Below, piece by piece: positions 21,062 through 31,741 of a stretch of 64,000 bases of DNA. Position numbers and translations under genes: made by a program. The stretch spans positions 106,323,567 to 106,387,566 of the forward strand of contig NC_068912.1 in NCBI RefSeq assembly GCF_023091745.1. The letters run 5' to 3'. The stretch comes from Budorcas taxicolor (taxonomy: Eukaryota; Chordata; Mammalia; Artiodactyla; Bovidae). The stretch's first letter is position 1, and every line of letters starts with the position of its first letter. Under the pieces are notes generated by a model. The model saw nothing but the letters and a program-made list of their open reading frames with translations. It was not told the DNA's origin and did no database searches.

Positions 21062-21215
21062 TGGGATTTCCCTGGTAGTCCAGTGGCTAAGGCTCCATGC
21101 TCCCAATGCAGGGGGCCAGGGGTTCGATCCCTGGTCAGGGAAGTAGATCCCACATGCTGCAACTAAGACCCAACATGGTCAAAGAAGTAAAAACAAATAT
21201 TATTAAAAAAAAAAA
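21062..21215 (+). mobile_element. CHR SINE
   Basis: GGGATTTCCCTGGTAGTCCA head, GGTTCGATCCCTGGTCAGGG B-box, GCAACTAAGACCCAAC and an A-rich tail. Confidence 0.85.
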
Positions 21216-21419
21216 CAAAAAACGAAGTTTCCTTCTTTTGGTGTGCTCTGGAGAAAACTCTATAACACAACATAAATCCTACAACATGGTGAACTCCACT
21301 CTCTTCCCCTCACTTGTTCTGAGCACTCTGATGCTCCCAGATTTGAGCTGGCCAATCGCCAATGGAAAGTCATGGAAACGGACATCCACCAAACCAATGT
21401 GTTGTAATTACTCACAGGC

Positions 21420-21885
21420 ACTGTACTGGGTTGTATTTTGTTCCCCGACTAAACTCATGCCTATCCAGAGCCTGTGAATGTGACCTTATTTGGAAATAGA
21501 GTCTTTATAAATATCATCAAATTAAGGTGAGGTCATATTGGATTAGGAAGGTCCCTAAACCAATGACTAGGATCCTAAAGAGAGGGAAGTGGGGACAGAG
21601 ACACACCCACAACAGAGAGGATGGCCACATGAGACAGGCAGGATTACAGTCACACTGCTGAAAACCAAGGAATATAAAGAATTTCCCCAAACTACCAGAA
21701 GTTAGAAGAGGTAGGGAAGGATTCTTCACTAGAGGGAAGCATGGAGTGTGACCCTACCAATACCTTGATTTTGGGCTCCTGGACTCCAGAACTATGAGAG
21801 AATATATTTCTGTTGTTTTAAGCCAGCCAGTTTTTAAGCCAGTTTGTGGTAATTTGTTATGCTATCCTGAGGAAACAAATACAGG
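21420..21885 (+). mobile_element. MaLR-type solo LTR (MLT-like)
   Basis: The wording GTGACCTTATTTGGAAATAG, AAATTAAGGTGAGGTCATAT, CCAGAACTATGAGAGAATAT and TTTCTGTTGTTTTAAGCCAG is that of an old mammalian ERVL-MaLR LTR. No internal retroviral genes are nearby. The exact subfamily is uncertain. Confidence 0.65.
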
Positions 21886-21999
21886 CACCAAGTTCATCAT
21901 GAAACATCCCTGCAGGAAACTTTTTTTAAAATTTAGGATGGGGGTCAGGCTGCAAAGCACTTTATCTTTTAATTTGTGATTTAAAGAAAAATATTTTTT

Positions 22000-22160
22000 T
22001 TATTGGGCTGTGTTGGATTGTGGTACATGGACTCAGTAGTTGTGGTATATGGGCTTAGTTACCCTGAGGCATGAGGGATCTTAGTCCCTGACCTGGGATT
22101 GAACCCACATCCCCTGCATTGAAAGGCAGTTTCTTAACCACTGGACCACCGGGGAAATAC
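22000..22160 (-). mobile_element. CHR SINE fragment, antisense (first of three)
   Basis: TATTGGGCTGTGTTGGATTG, GACCTGGGATTGAACCCACA and TTAACCACTGGACCACCGGG. Confidence 0.8.
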
Positions 22161-22187
22161 CTAATTTGTGGGGTTTTTTTTCCTTAA

Positions 22188-22314
22188 TGTTTATTTGGCT
22201 ATGCTGGGTCTCAGTTGTGGCATGTGGGATCTAGTTCCCTGGCCAGGGAATGAAGCTGAGCCCTCTGCATTGGGAGTGGATTTTCCTAGCCACTAGCCCA
22301 TCAAGGAAGTCCCC
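22188..22314 (-). mobile_element. CHR SINE fragment, antisense (second of three)
   Basis: TTTGGCTATGCTGGGTCTCA, GGCCAGGGAATGAAGCTGAG and CCATCAAGGAAGTCCCCC. Confidence 0.75.
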
Positions 22315-22329
22315 CTAATTTGTGATTTA

Positions 22330-22446
22330 AAATAAAATTTTATGGCTGCACCATGTGGCTTGTAGGATCTTAGTTCCCTGATTGAACCCAGGGTCCTGAC
22401 AGTGGAGGCATGGAGTCCCAAACACTGAACCGCCAGGGAATTTCTG
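22330..22446 (-). mobile_element. CHR SINE fragment, antisense (third of three)
   Basis: GGCTGCACCATGTGGCTTGT, CCCTGATTGAACCCAGGGTC and CTGAACCGCCAGGGAATTTC. Confidence 0.78.
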
Positions 22447-22974
22447 GCACTTTGGATTGTACCAAAAACCTAGTGTTTGTCTTTGAACCAGCTTTCTTCT
22501 CTTACTTTAGAAACAGATGCTTCAGGCCTTTCATGACACATTCCTCCTCCTGTCCTAAATGTCGCAGCATCTTCTAGAATTCCAACAAGTTCAAACTTTC
22601 TGGATGCTCCATTTTGAACGATCATTCCACTCTAATGGCTTCTCCCTACCTTTCTTTCTTTAAAAAAAATTTTTTTTAATTGGGTCATTGTCCAGATTCT
22701 GCACTTCTCCTTTTCAGCCATGTTTCCATGCCCATCCCACCCCACGTACTGCTGTCAGTTTCCTGAAGGCAAGGTAAGGCAACGTAGATGTTGCCCAGGC
22801 CATATCTGCCCTAGGATAGAATATACACATACACAGGCTGTGACAGGTGGCAGATGGCGGACTTACAGAAGGGCAGGCAGGAAGTATTATCCTCCAAGTA
22901 ATTAGTCTCCCTCGTATCTCATTCCTGCATTTTAGACATGCTCTTCCAGACTGAACCTATCCCAGCATTTTAAG

Positions 22975-23293
22975 AAATAATTTTATTGATTTTTGGCTGT
23001 ACTGAGTCTTTGCTGCTGTGCGGGCTTTTCTCTAACAAGGGTGAGCAGGGGCTACTCTCTAGTTGCCGTTCTGGGGCTTCTCCCTCTGGTGACTTCTCCT
23101 GTTGCAGAACGCCGGCCTCAGGTGCATGGCCTTCAGTTGCTGTGGCCCATGGGCTCTAGGGCACAGGCTCAATGGTTGTGGTGCTCAGACTTAGTTGCTC
23201 CGTGGCATGTATGATCTTCCCGTATCAGAGATCGAACCTGTGTCTCCTGCATTGGCAGGTGGATTCTCTACCACTGAGCCACCAGGAAAGCCT
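22975..23293 (-). mobile_element. CHR SINE, antisense, near full length
   Basis: TTTTGGCTGTACTGAGTCTT, TCTAGGGCACAGGCTCAATG and CTACCACTGAGCCACCAGGA. Confidence 0.83.
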
Positions 23294-23587
23294 GCATATT
23301 TGCCTTTTAAACTTTTTTTTTTACTCCAAATAGTCTGTAAGCAGTGGAATATATTGAAGATGGGCTTCTGAATCCTCCACCTCTAGATATACACATATAT
23401 TTAAGTGAGAGACTGCCTTTCCTCTTGAGCTGTCTTTCTGAATAGGTTGAGCTGCTTCCCATCTGGCCTCATACAAAGCAGAGAGGGGTCAGGGCTAATA
23501 CCTGGGCATGACTACAAATAGCTTTTCTGACTCACTTTCGTCACCTTTTGTTTCTTTATTTCCCTGCAGTGCTCCCATTAGAGGGTT

Positions 23588-23769
23588 TTGGTGGTGCTAG
23601 AATCTGCCTGCCAGTGCAGGAGGCACAAGAGACACAGGTTCGATCCCCGGGTCTGGAAGATCACCTGCAGTAGGAAATGGCAGCCCACTCCAGGATTCCA
23701 TGGACAGAGGAGCCTGGGGGGCCACAGTTCATGGGGGTCGCAAAGAGTTGGACATGTCTGAGCACATTG
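23588..23769 (+). mobile_element. Bov-tA SINE
   Basis: GAATCTGCCTGCCAGTGCAG, GGTTCGATCCCCGGGTCTGG and GGGGTCGCAAAGAGTTGGAC. Confidence 0.86.
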
Positions 23770-25029
23770 TTTCTTAGAAACACTTACTAACTCTTCTTGA
23801 TCATACACTTCAATTTCCCAATTTTTACTTGAACTTAATCTCTCCAATTAGGATTTCAAGTTACAGGTTATCTTTAAGGAACTATTCTTAGTATAGTTTA
23901 GAGTTCAGAAGATCATTAGGGAGACCTAGGTCCAAAAAAATAGCCTAGAGACATTTAAAAATATGTTCCAATTCTCCTTTGGTGAGGCTGGCAGAATTAG
24001 AATTACAATGAATGGAAATAATATGATTTTTTTTTTTCCTCACTTCTCCCTTCTCCTCATTTGTTTAGGACTACAAGCTCCATTCTGATTTAGGAGTCAG
24101 AATGAAATTCCTGCTCAGTATTTCAGTGATAATTCTCCCCATGGTCTATAGGATCCCTGTTCTCTTTGTTTCTATAGCAACAGTCCTGTGTTGCTTGGTT
24201 AGAAGCAATTTTCTACTGCTGTGGTGAAGCCCCATTTTTTTCATTCCTTGCTCCCCTGTTGCCTCGGTAACCAGCCTCTCCCTCTTCTGGTCTCTCAGTA
24301 GTAAATTCCACTTCCCCCTCCTTCCTCCCTCTCTCTCTCTCACAACAGTCACCTGGTCATGACTCAGACAGCGCTTTCCCATCTGTAAGTGGGCCTCTCT
24401 GTCATGGTCAGATTGTCATCATGATATTAGCCTCCCTTTTGCTTTATTTGCATCATTTCTCTAGCCTTCCTTCTTTCTGGTGGTTGTCAAGGTAACTGTA
24501 CCCTCGGAAAATCTCCAGGCAAAGGCTCTACAGTTAACAACCATCATGTGAGAGTGTCTGCCAATATGTGGCCACACATCTCGATTTTAAAACCAGCCCC
24601 AGGCGGGTACCACAAACTGGAGAGAACAAGGCTTTTGATCAAAGCAGGCTGGATTGAGAAAAGGAGGTACAGGGGACCCTGGGACACGTGACTACAAGGT
24701 TGAGGCTGGGTTTGCAAGAATAGCCATTATGCCAGTAGTGATCCAAGTGATTGAGAAATGTATTTATTGGCAATCATTCTAGACAGGTCTATCACATGCT
24801 GTAACCATCCAGGGGTGATTCCTCTGGCCCAAGGGTGACATGACCTGAGAGCTAGGCAGAGCCAAGGAGTAATCCCAGGGAGAAAGCAATTAGAACTCTT
24901 GAACTTGCTAACAAAGGGGGAGTAGAATAGGTATTTAGGCACTTTCACACATTACTGGAAATTTCTCTACCCTTAGGCAGCTGCTCTTACCTCTTTAGTG
25001 AGGCAGATGGGGTGTTACTATTATAATAA

Positions 25030-25220
25030 CACAAAGTATTCAACAAATGGTGGTTATTATGTGCCAGGGCATTGTAGCAGACACTTTTCAGACATTACTT
25101 CATTTTCTCCTTATGGCAACCCTGAGAGGTATTTAATGATGAGAAAACTAAGGCTAAGCTAATTGTGTGAAGTCACTCAGCTGATAAGCGGCAGAGTTGG
25201 AATTCAAATCCATGCTCATC
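25030..25220 (-). mobile_element. MIR/L2-type remnant
   Basis: CTCCTTATGGCAACCCTGAG, AGAAAACTAAGGCTAAGCTA and GCAGAGTTGGAATTCAAATC. Confidence 0.55.
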
Positions 25221-25237
25221 TGACCAGGTGCCCAGGA

Positions 25238-25322
25238 TCCAGATGCCTGGACCAGGGATCCAACCCCTGCCTCCTGGGGTGGAAGTGTGGAATCTTAATG
25301 CCTGAACCACCAGGGAATCCCC
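25238..25322 (-). mobile_element. CHR SINE fragment, antisense
   Basis: TGGACCAGGGATCCAACCCC and GAACCACCAGGGAATCCCCC. Confidence 0.68.
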
Positions 25323-25734
25323 CCAAAGCCCTTTCTTAAGGGTTGTGGAGTCTCCAGAATTTTGGTCCTCTCTGGACCTGATTTTTCCCCGTCCCTACTT
25401 TAATCTGAGGGTTGTTACTATATCCCTTCTACCTTCCTTATTTTTCCTCTTTGTATGTTGTTGGTTGTTTACTTGCTTATTTTTCTCTCTGTTCTCACCC
25501 CATCTCTTGCATCCTTTCACCAAAGAGATGACAAATTTTGTTTTGTCTTCTGATTGTGTCTGAGTTTGAGTTGTTGGATGAAAACATAACAGCAGCCCTC
25601 TTTTCCTGAGAACCAGGAAGATCTGATCCTAGAGAAGGTCACACCTCTGAGCTCACTGGCTGTAGCACTAGGTAGGCGAGCTATTCTCTCCATTAACAAA
25701 TCATTGGGTATCTTTTCGGTATCAGGTACTATAC

Positions 25735-25889
25735 TGGATCCCTGGGTCAGGATGATCCCTTGGAGGATGGCATGACAACCTGCTCCAGTACTCTTGCCTA
25801 GAGAATCGCATGGACAGAGGAGGCTGGCGGGCTGCAGTTCTTAGGGTTGCAAAGAGTCGGACACTTCTGAGTCGACTTAGCACACACAC
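25735..25889 (+). mobile_element. Bov-tA SINE fragment
   Basis: GATCCCTGGGTCAGGATGAT, CTGCTCCAGTACTCTTGCCT and GGGTTGCAAAGAGTCGGACA, ending in a short CA run. Confidence 0.82.
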
Positions 25890-26199
25890 AGGCACTCACT
25901 GTACTGGAGATACAGTAATGTCCCAGGCAGAATCTGTTCCTTGCCTTTACAGAACTAACAGTCTGGAGACAAAGTCAGACAATTGAGGTCAAAACATAAT
26001 TTCATACTATAATTCGGGCTATGAAGAAAAAGAAGTAGGTGCTAGTTTAAAAAAGAATAATAGGTATAAATCTATTTTAGATACGGCTGATATGTTCCCA
26101 TTTAAGAGAGGAGTTAGTTGAGGTTTTCACACTAGCTAGTTGATGGCAGTCACAGCAGGAGCTTCTGAGCTTGGGGACCTTAGTCCCTTGTCTCCTCCT

Positions 26200-26300
26200 T
26201 CCCTCTAGAGCCCGAGGTCCGCGCAGGCGCACTGACGGTTGCCATGGGGACAGCTGATCCGGCGCAAGCGCAGACGTGTCCAAGATGGCGGCGGCGGCGG
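26200..26300 (+). promoter_or_regulatory. TRIT1: TRIT1 promoter with NRF1-like and YY1-like sites
   Basis: Two NRF1-like motifs, GCGCAGGCGCA (26221-26231) and GCGCAAGCGCA (26262-26272), lie just upstream of a YY1-type site CAAGATGGCGGC (26281-26292) that contains the start codon. NRF1 plus YY1 is a common arrangement in TATA-less promoters of housekeeping and nuclear-encoded mitochondrial genes, which fits a tRNA-modifying enzyme active in mitochondria. Site calls are by motif match only. Confidence 0.6.
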
Positions 26301-26366
26301 CGGCTGCGAGAGCTGTGTCTGTGGGCCCTGGGCTCCGGGGCCTGCAGCGGACACTACCTCTCGTAG
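26244..26366 (+). other. Possible upstream ORF overlapping the TRIT1 start
   Basis: An ATG at 26244 (GCCATGGGG, a good Kozak context) opens a frame different from TRIT1 and runs about 40 codons to a TAG near 26364-26366, overlapping the start at 26285. It matters only if transcription begins upstream of 26244, which cannot be told here. If so, it would be expected to lower translation of TRIT1. Confidence 0.35.
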
Positions 26367-26461
26367 TGATTCTCGGGGCCACGGGCACCGGCAAATCCAC
26401 CCTGGCGTTACAGCTCGGCCAGCGGCTCGGTGGAGAGATCGTCAGCGCTGACTCTATGCAG
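26285..26461 (+). CDS. TRIT1: tRNA dimethylallyltransferase, exon 1 (residues 1-59)
   Basis: The enzyme transfers a dimethylallyl group to N6 of A37 beside the anticodon of selected cytosolic and mitochondrial tRNAs. Exon 1 starts at the ATG inside AAGATGGCGG and has an Ala-rich, Arg-containing N-terminus without acidic residues, consistent with a mitochondrial targeting peptide. The P-loop GATGTGKST is at residues 31-39, and the family motif SADSMQ at 54-59 leads into exon 2. The donor is CAG|GTATGA, phase 0. Seven alanines follow Met1, partly from a run of GCG codons; this start region is one residue longer than the human exon as I recall it. Confidence 0.95.
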
Positions 26462-26589
26462 GTATGACAGTGCGGCTGTCCCCGGCCTGGGGAACCGGAG
26501 GCCGCGTGCGGGCCTTTGGCCGAGTAGATATCTTGTCGCTTGGTGGAAGTGGGTGAACTCCGAAGCTTGTGGGGCGGAGAGGGCAGAGG

Positions 26590-26800
26590 AAGGGCACCCA
26601 TAATTAGTAGGCGCCCACCGTACGCCAGACACCGTGCCAGCATCTCATTTACTGCTGACGACTTCACTGTCTGGTGTGTGGGTTCTATTATTTTCCTTTT
26701 ACGGATGAGGGAGTTCACCTCGGGAAGCGAAACGACCACCGCCTTGTCACAAAGCGAGTATGTGGAGGCGATGGTATTTGAACCTACAAGGTTGACATAT
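26590..26800 (-). mobile_element. MIR-type remnant just inside TRIT1 intron 1
   Basis: GCGCCCACCGTACGCCAGAC, TTTTACGGATGAGGGAGTTC and ATGGTATTTGAACC follow the usual MIR complement, with CpG-rich divergence. Confidence 0.5.
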
Positions 26801-27474
26801 AGGTGTCCAATACATACCTTTTGATTGAAAATTATCCCAGAGCTTTTGCTGTTTAGAATTTCCAGCGAAACCAGGATAAATCATTTACCATCTGTGATTG
26901 TCTGCTGAGGGAATGGATCACCGTGGATAGTCTTGAGACCTGGATTCTCCTCCCTAATCTGCCATCGGCCTAAATAAGGTGACCTAAATAATTAGGTCGT
27001 GATTTGTGCTTCGATTGAGGGTGGGTGACATTTGGGGCAAATCTCTGATGGAGGAATTACAAGTTAAGAGTTTTTACAGAGTAAATAAGATGCTTGGTGT
27101 GAAATGCCTGCTGCTGAACCTCAACAAGGAGGGGCAGTCCTTCTCCCCACTGTACCCCATAAACCCCTCGGGCATGGTCTCCACCCTCATTAGTTCATTT
27201 GGGGTGACATGACCATCAGCACATATCAGGTGATTGGGATAATTCAACAAATATTTGTTTGCAACCTCTTCTTTGTGCTGACTTTGAGAGACAGACTTTA
27301 GCTCAAATCCCAGCCTTGCCTTTTCTAAGATATGCAACGTTAGCTTGACCTCTCCGTGTCTTTGTTTCTTTTGTAAAATAGGAAGAATAAAATTAGTAAC
27401 AATATTATTGCAATGGTTAAACAGATTAAATATGTAAAACACTTAATAGGCAGGTATTAAGTGCTAAAAATATG

Positions 27475-27684
27475 GTGAAAGTGAAGTCGCTCAGTCATGT
27501 CTGACTCTTTAGGACCCCATGGACTCTAGCCTACCAGGATCCTCAGTCCATGGGATTTTCCAGGCAGGAATACCGGAGTGGGTTGCCATTTCCTTCTCCA
27601 GGGGATCTTCCCAACCCAGGGATTGAACCTGGGTCTCCCGAATTGTAGGCAGACGCTTTACCGTTTGAGCTTCCAGGGAAGCCC
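27475..27684 (-). mobile_element. Bov-tA SINE, antisense
   Basis: GTGAAGTCGCTCAGTCATGT to GAGCTTCCAGGGAAGCCC. The short direct repeat CTAAAAATA occurs just before and just after it, consistent with a target-site duplication. Confidence 0.88.
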
Positions 27685-28547
27685 TAAAAATACAGTAGGT
27701 GCTATTTTCTGCAAGGCCCTTTTGGAGAGACAAAACTGCATTCCTTGTTCTCAAGGAGTTTTAGTCCAGCTAAACATGAACCAAAGCAAATTAATACATG
27801 TTTGAACTGAGATTTTCATGATGCTTTGCAAGGTGTGGGAGGTGGAGAGGAGAGAGACTACAAATTTTAGATCTTACATCCATGGGGAAAGTCTAGCACG
27901 TGTGCGGAGAATGCAGCAGGTGTGATGCACATTAGGAATCTTACGCTCAGGATTCCTCGTCTTGGTGGAACTGTTTCCCCTCCATAAGTGTGCGTCTTTT
28001 ACTCTCTTTATTTAGGTCTTTACTTAGATGTTACCTTATTGAAGCCTTCTCCGACCATCTTACTTAAAACAACACACTGTTGCTCCCTGTTTCCCCCTCT
28101 TCCTCACATACCACACTTGGCAGGAAAGTGTTCTCAATAGAACATCTTAATTTTACATCTGTTTTTAAGTAAGTTGGCAGGTCCTGGCAATAAGGGTTGG
28201 TGATTGCTCTGTAATAGCTGTTATCCATTATTCAGAAATGTTTCTTTACTCATATCTGTGTGCCACAAGGTTGAGCTTGCTAGAGGTCTTGCTCAAGGTG
28301 AAATAGGCCACATCAGTTGGACACTTTGTGTCTTGTACAGTGCTGATGACATGGTAGATCTTTAACATTTGATTATTTGTTGGCCTGTCTTATCAAAATT
28401 ACACATCTTGATCCATTTAGATTCTTCCTGTGGTTGTAAGTAACTAGAATATGAGAATTAAATTTCTTTTCATCCTTGGGATGCCGTGAGGATTAATTAA
28501 TGCATGAAAAACACTTTGAAGATAACTGAGCTATCTGAACTGGCTAT

Positions 28548-28743
28548 GAAAGAGTTAGTCGCTCAGTCAAGATTCTTTGTGACACCGTGAACTGTAGCCT
28601 GCCAGGCTCTGTCCAGGAATTATCTGGGCAAGAATGCTGGAGAGGGTAGCCATCCCCTTCTCCAGGGGATCTTCCTGACCCAGGGATTGAACCCAGGTCT
28701 CCTGCATTGCAGGCAGATTCTTTATAGTCTGAGCCACCAAGGA
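28548..28743 (-). mobile_element. Bov-tA SINE, antisense
   Basis: GTTAGTCGCTCAGTCAAGAT, GGGATTGAACCCAGGTCTCC and GTCTGAGCCACCAAGGAAG. Confidence 0.86.
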
Positions 28744-29047
28744 AGATTGTGTTTAATTTTGATGATACCTGGGATATTCATAACATTTCCTCTCATACCC
28801 GTTGGAAAACTTTGACCTTTGATTTTTACTTTTCAGTTCAGTTAATGAAATGAAGTATCTCTGCCCCTTTCTCTGTGGGTGTACATAGTTCTTCATTTCT
28901 ACCATTGCTTACCATGCCCCTGATAGGGTAGTGCTACTATGCTTGCTTTTATTTTTTTCTCTGCTTGCTTTTTAAGCAATAGAAAGAGATAAGGCTTTTC
29001 AGTGACTTGAGGTTGACTCAAAAAAGTTTTGGCAAACTTGTAAACAA

Positions 29048-29416
29048 GTGATACTGTTTTTAAAAGTTAACTTATTTTTAGTTGTACTAGGTCTTCATTG
29101 CCTCCCGAGGCCTCTCTCTAGGTGCGGCAAGAGGGGGCTACTCTGTAATGGTGCACTGGCTTCCCATGGCCGTGGTTTCTCCTGTTGCAGAGCAGAGGTA
29201 GGCACTTGGGCTGCAGTAGTTGCAGCATGCAGGTTCAGTAGTTGTGGCTCACGGTCCCCAGAGCACACAGTCTAGTTGTGGCACGAGGGCTTGGTAGCTG
29301 CGGCTCTCGGGCTTAGTTGCTCTGGGGCATGTGGAATCTTCCTGGACCAGGGATTGGACCCGTGTCCCCTGCATTGGCAGGCAGATTCTCATCCACTGTG
29401 CCACCAGGAAAGTCCC
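29048..29416 (-). mobile_element. CHR SINE, antisense, near full length
   Basis: AGTTGTACTAGGTCTTCATT, TTGTGGCACGAGGGCTTGGT and GTGCCACCAGGAAAGTCCC. Confidence 0.83.
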
Positions 29417-29788
29417 AATGAATGATATTCTCAGTGTTGGAGTTAACCAGCTTCTCTTCTAATTTTATTTTTTATTAACCAGCTTCTTGAAAGAACAGTT
29501 TCAGTTAAATCCACGAGCAGAATCATAACTTAAATTTGTGTAGCCCTTTTTATAAAATGCTTCTATATATGCTTTTTTGTCCTCACAATAACCTTGTAAG
29601 GTAGATACAATTATCATTTCACAGGTCTTAAAGTGGGTAGCAGACCTAGAGTTGGACATAGGTCTCTACTTTCCACGCTCAGTTCCTTATCTATACACAA
29701 AACTGTCATCCCTTTTGGATGAGGCAGGAGCTGTGGGAGTCAGTCATTAGAGAGTACTTCTCAACTTGTATGACACTCATCCTTCACA

Positions 29789-29930
29789 CAGAGAAGGCGA
29801 TAGCACCCCACTCCAGTACTCCTGCCTGGAAAATCCCATGGATGGGGGAGCCTGGTGGGCTGCAGTCCATGGGGTCGCGAAGAGTCGGACAGGACTGAAG
29901 TGACTTAGCAGCAGCAGCAGCATCCTTCAC
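29789..29930 (+). mobile_element. BOV-A2 SINE, single unit, with target-site duplication
   Basis: GAGAAGGCGATAGCACCCCA to GTGACTTAGCAGCAGCAGCA. The 11-base repeat CATCCTTCACA flanks it at 29778-29788 and 29931-29941. Confidence 0.92.
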
Positions 29931-31705
29931 AGGAATATGTTATATTTTGGTCAAGATATAAAATGTATTTTAGGATTCATACTGTGGATTGTAGTGTGAA
30001 TTCATCATGATATCTCAAGTTGACTGTTGAACTAAGTGGTGGCCACGTGATGCATTGCTTAGGGGGCTAAAACTTACTGCAGCTGAGACATAATTTACTG
30101 TGAATAATTTGATGGTACCAAGGGCAAAGAATGTTTACTGGAACAGAGGAGAAACGAAGGGCTTGTAGAGAGCCTAGAATGAGCAGTAAACTTGCTCGTT
30201 ACAACAGCCACAGAGATGGAAGGGTGACCAAGTGGAAAGTGCGACAATTAGAAAGTTTTTGCAAGTTTCCAGATTGACCTTTCTAAACCAGCATTTGAAT
30301 TTTAATAATCTCAGAAGTATACCAGTAACTCAGAAAGGATTGTAAAACACTGTCTTAAATCTTAAATTGTCTTGCGCCTCATACTTCTTCTATCATCCTT
30401 TTGTCCTACCTTAATTGTTGGGTCATCCCCAAGGCAGTCCCAGCAGGGCAGTTTTCATCCAAGGAAAGTACTTGTTTTTGTAAACATTGAAGAAGTAAGT
30501 GCTGTAAGTACTGAGGTAGCTGCTTCGAGATAAAACCATGGGGTGTTACGGGTCGTGTGTCTAGGGTGGTAATATTGTGGTAGATGATGACTCGCTTTTG
30601 TAGCCAGTTAACACCTGAGGTCCTGCCTTGCCTCTCACCTCTTATTCTTGCATCAGTGGTTTGTTGAGTAGGAAGTCAGAACTAACTCTCTGAGGAATTA
30701 CTTGGTTAGGGACTTCTGGGCTCAACTGTGGACTTTTCATGGTAGGTCTGACAAAAGTGAAAAACAACCTTTGTGCTTAATTTTCTGAGTTTTCCAAACT
30801 CCAGTTTCACAAGTTGTCGAAGCATACATATTCTCAGCTAGCAGTAAAAGTCTGAATTCAAAGGACAGGTAATACAATCCCTGTTTTCCAGGATGGAAAC
30901 ACTGAGTTGCAGAAAGATTAAAGAGCAGACTAGAGATCACACTACCAGGCACTCGCACACCTGGGGATTGGATCTGGCTCTTCTGACCCGTGTAGTGTCT
31001 GATATATTGCAGGAAGGCGATGCTGAAGGCCTTCTTTTCAGTCTTCTTGGCGTGTAAATTTAAGGTACAAGGCTTCGCCTTTAGTGACTGATGAAACATT
31101 GTACTGAGAAATTTGAAGGCACTTGCCAAAAGATGTACAATGGCTGCCTGGAAATACAGACTGCCAACTGTATGCCACGAGAAAATAAACAAAGTGTTCT
31201 GTTTGGGTTTATAGAGAGGAAGTATCTCTAATGCCTTATTAGTTCTTCAAGTTCTGTGGAGAAGCAGTAGTCATACATGGGAGCACAGTTCCCTTGTGTT
31301 TGCCTAAACCTCCAAGAGGAGAAGCAAGTTATTTTTGGCAGTCTGACTAGTAAGCAGGCTATGTGTCATCTAATAAATGTGGAGTTCTGCGTTCTTTGTC
31401 TGCTTTGGGACATAATTTAGGAGCAGTGTTTTTTTTTTTTTAAAGCCAAAGGACTGCTTGTCTGATAGTGCTCAAGGGAGATCTGGCTTGCATGGGGGAG
31501 GGATATGAAAGAAGAGATGGGACAGTAGGTTACAGTGGCTTACTAGGACAGGAAAATAAAAGCTACAAAAACTTGTGAACTGAGAGGAATGAGGGCTATC
31601 CAGAGTCTCCTTGCCACAACTGACAGAGGCAGTCTTTTAAAGGACTAAGCATGAGCGTGAACCAGAGGAGATACCCCAAATTTGGGGTATTTAAAAAATA
31701 TATCT

Positions 31706-31708
<3 letters not shown>

Positions 31709-31738
<30 letters not shown>
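31709..31738. repeat. (AT)15 microsatellite
   Basis: Fifteen uninterrupted AT units in TRIT1 intron 1; probably length-variable. Confidence 0.95.

Positions 31739-31741
<3 letters not shown>

Larger units (their letters stand above)
13906..26199. other. MYCL-TRIT1 intergenic region
   Basis: About 12.3 kb with no gene that I can support. Repeats (Bov-tA, CHR, BOV-A2, two BovB pieces, a MaLR-like LTR, MIR, L2) fill roughly half and are listed separately. The rest, for example 16390-17430 and 23770-25020, is unique AT-rich DNA. A G-rich stretch at 17150-17215 and pyrimidine-rich stretches near 24310-24345 are compositional. Confidence 0.75.

Noticed and set aside
22000..22446. Regularly spaced similar units suggesting an array
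   Set aside because: The units are diverged CHR SINE fragments in mammalian DNA, not a CRISPR array; repeats and spacers are not of constant length.
26077..26739. 220-codon minus-strand frame across the TRIT1 start
   Set aside because: It is the complement of exon 1 and promoter DNA. A divergent transcript is possible from a CpG-rich promoter, but the frame resembles no protein I know.
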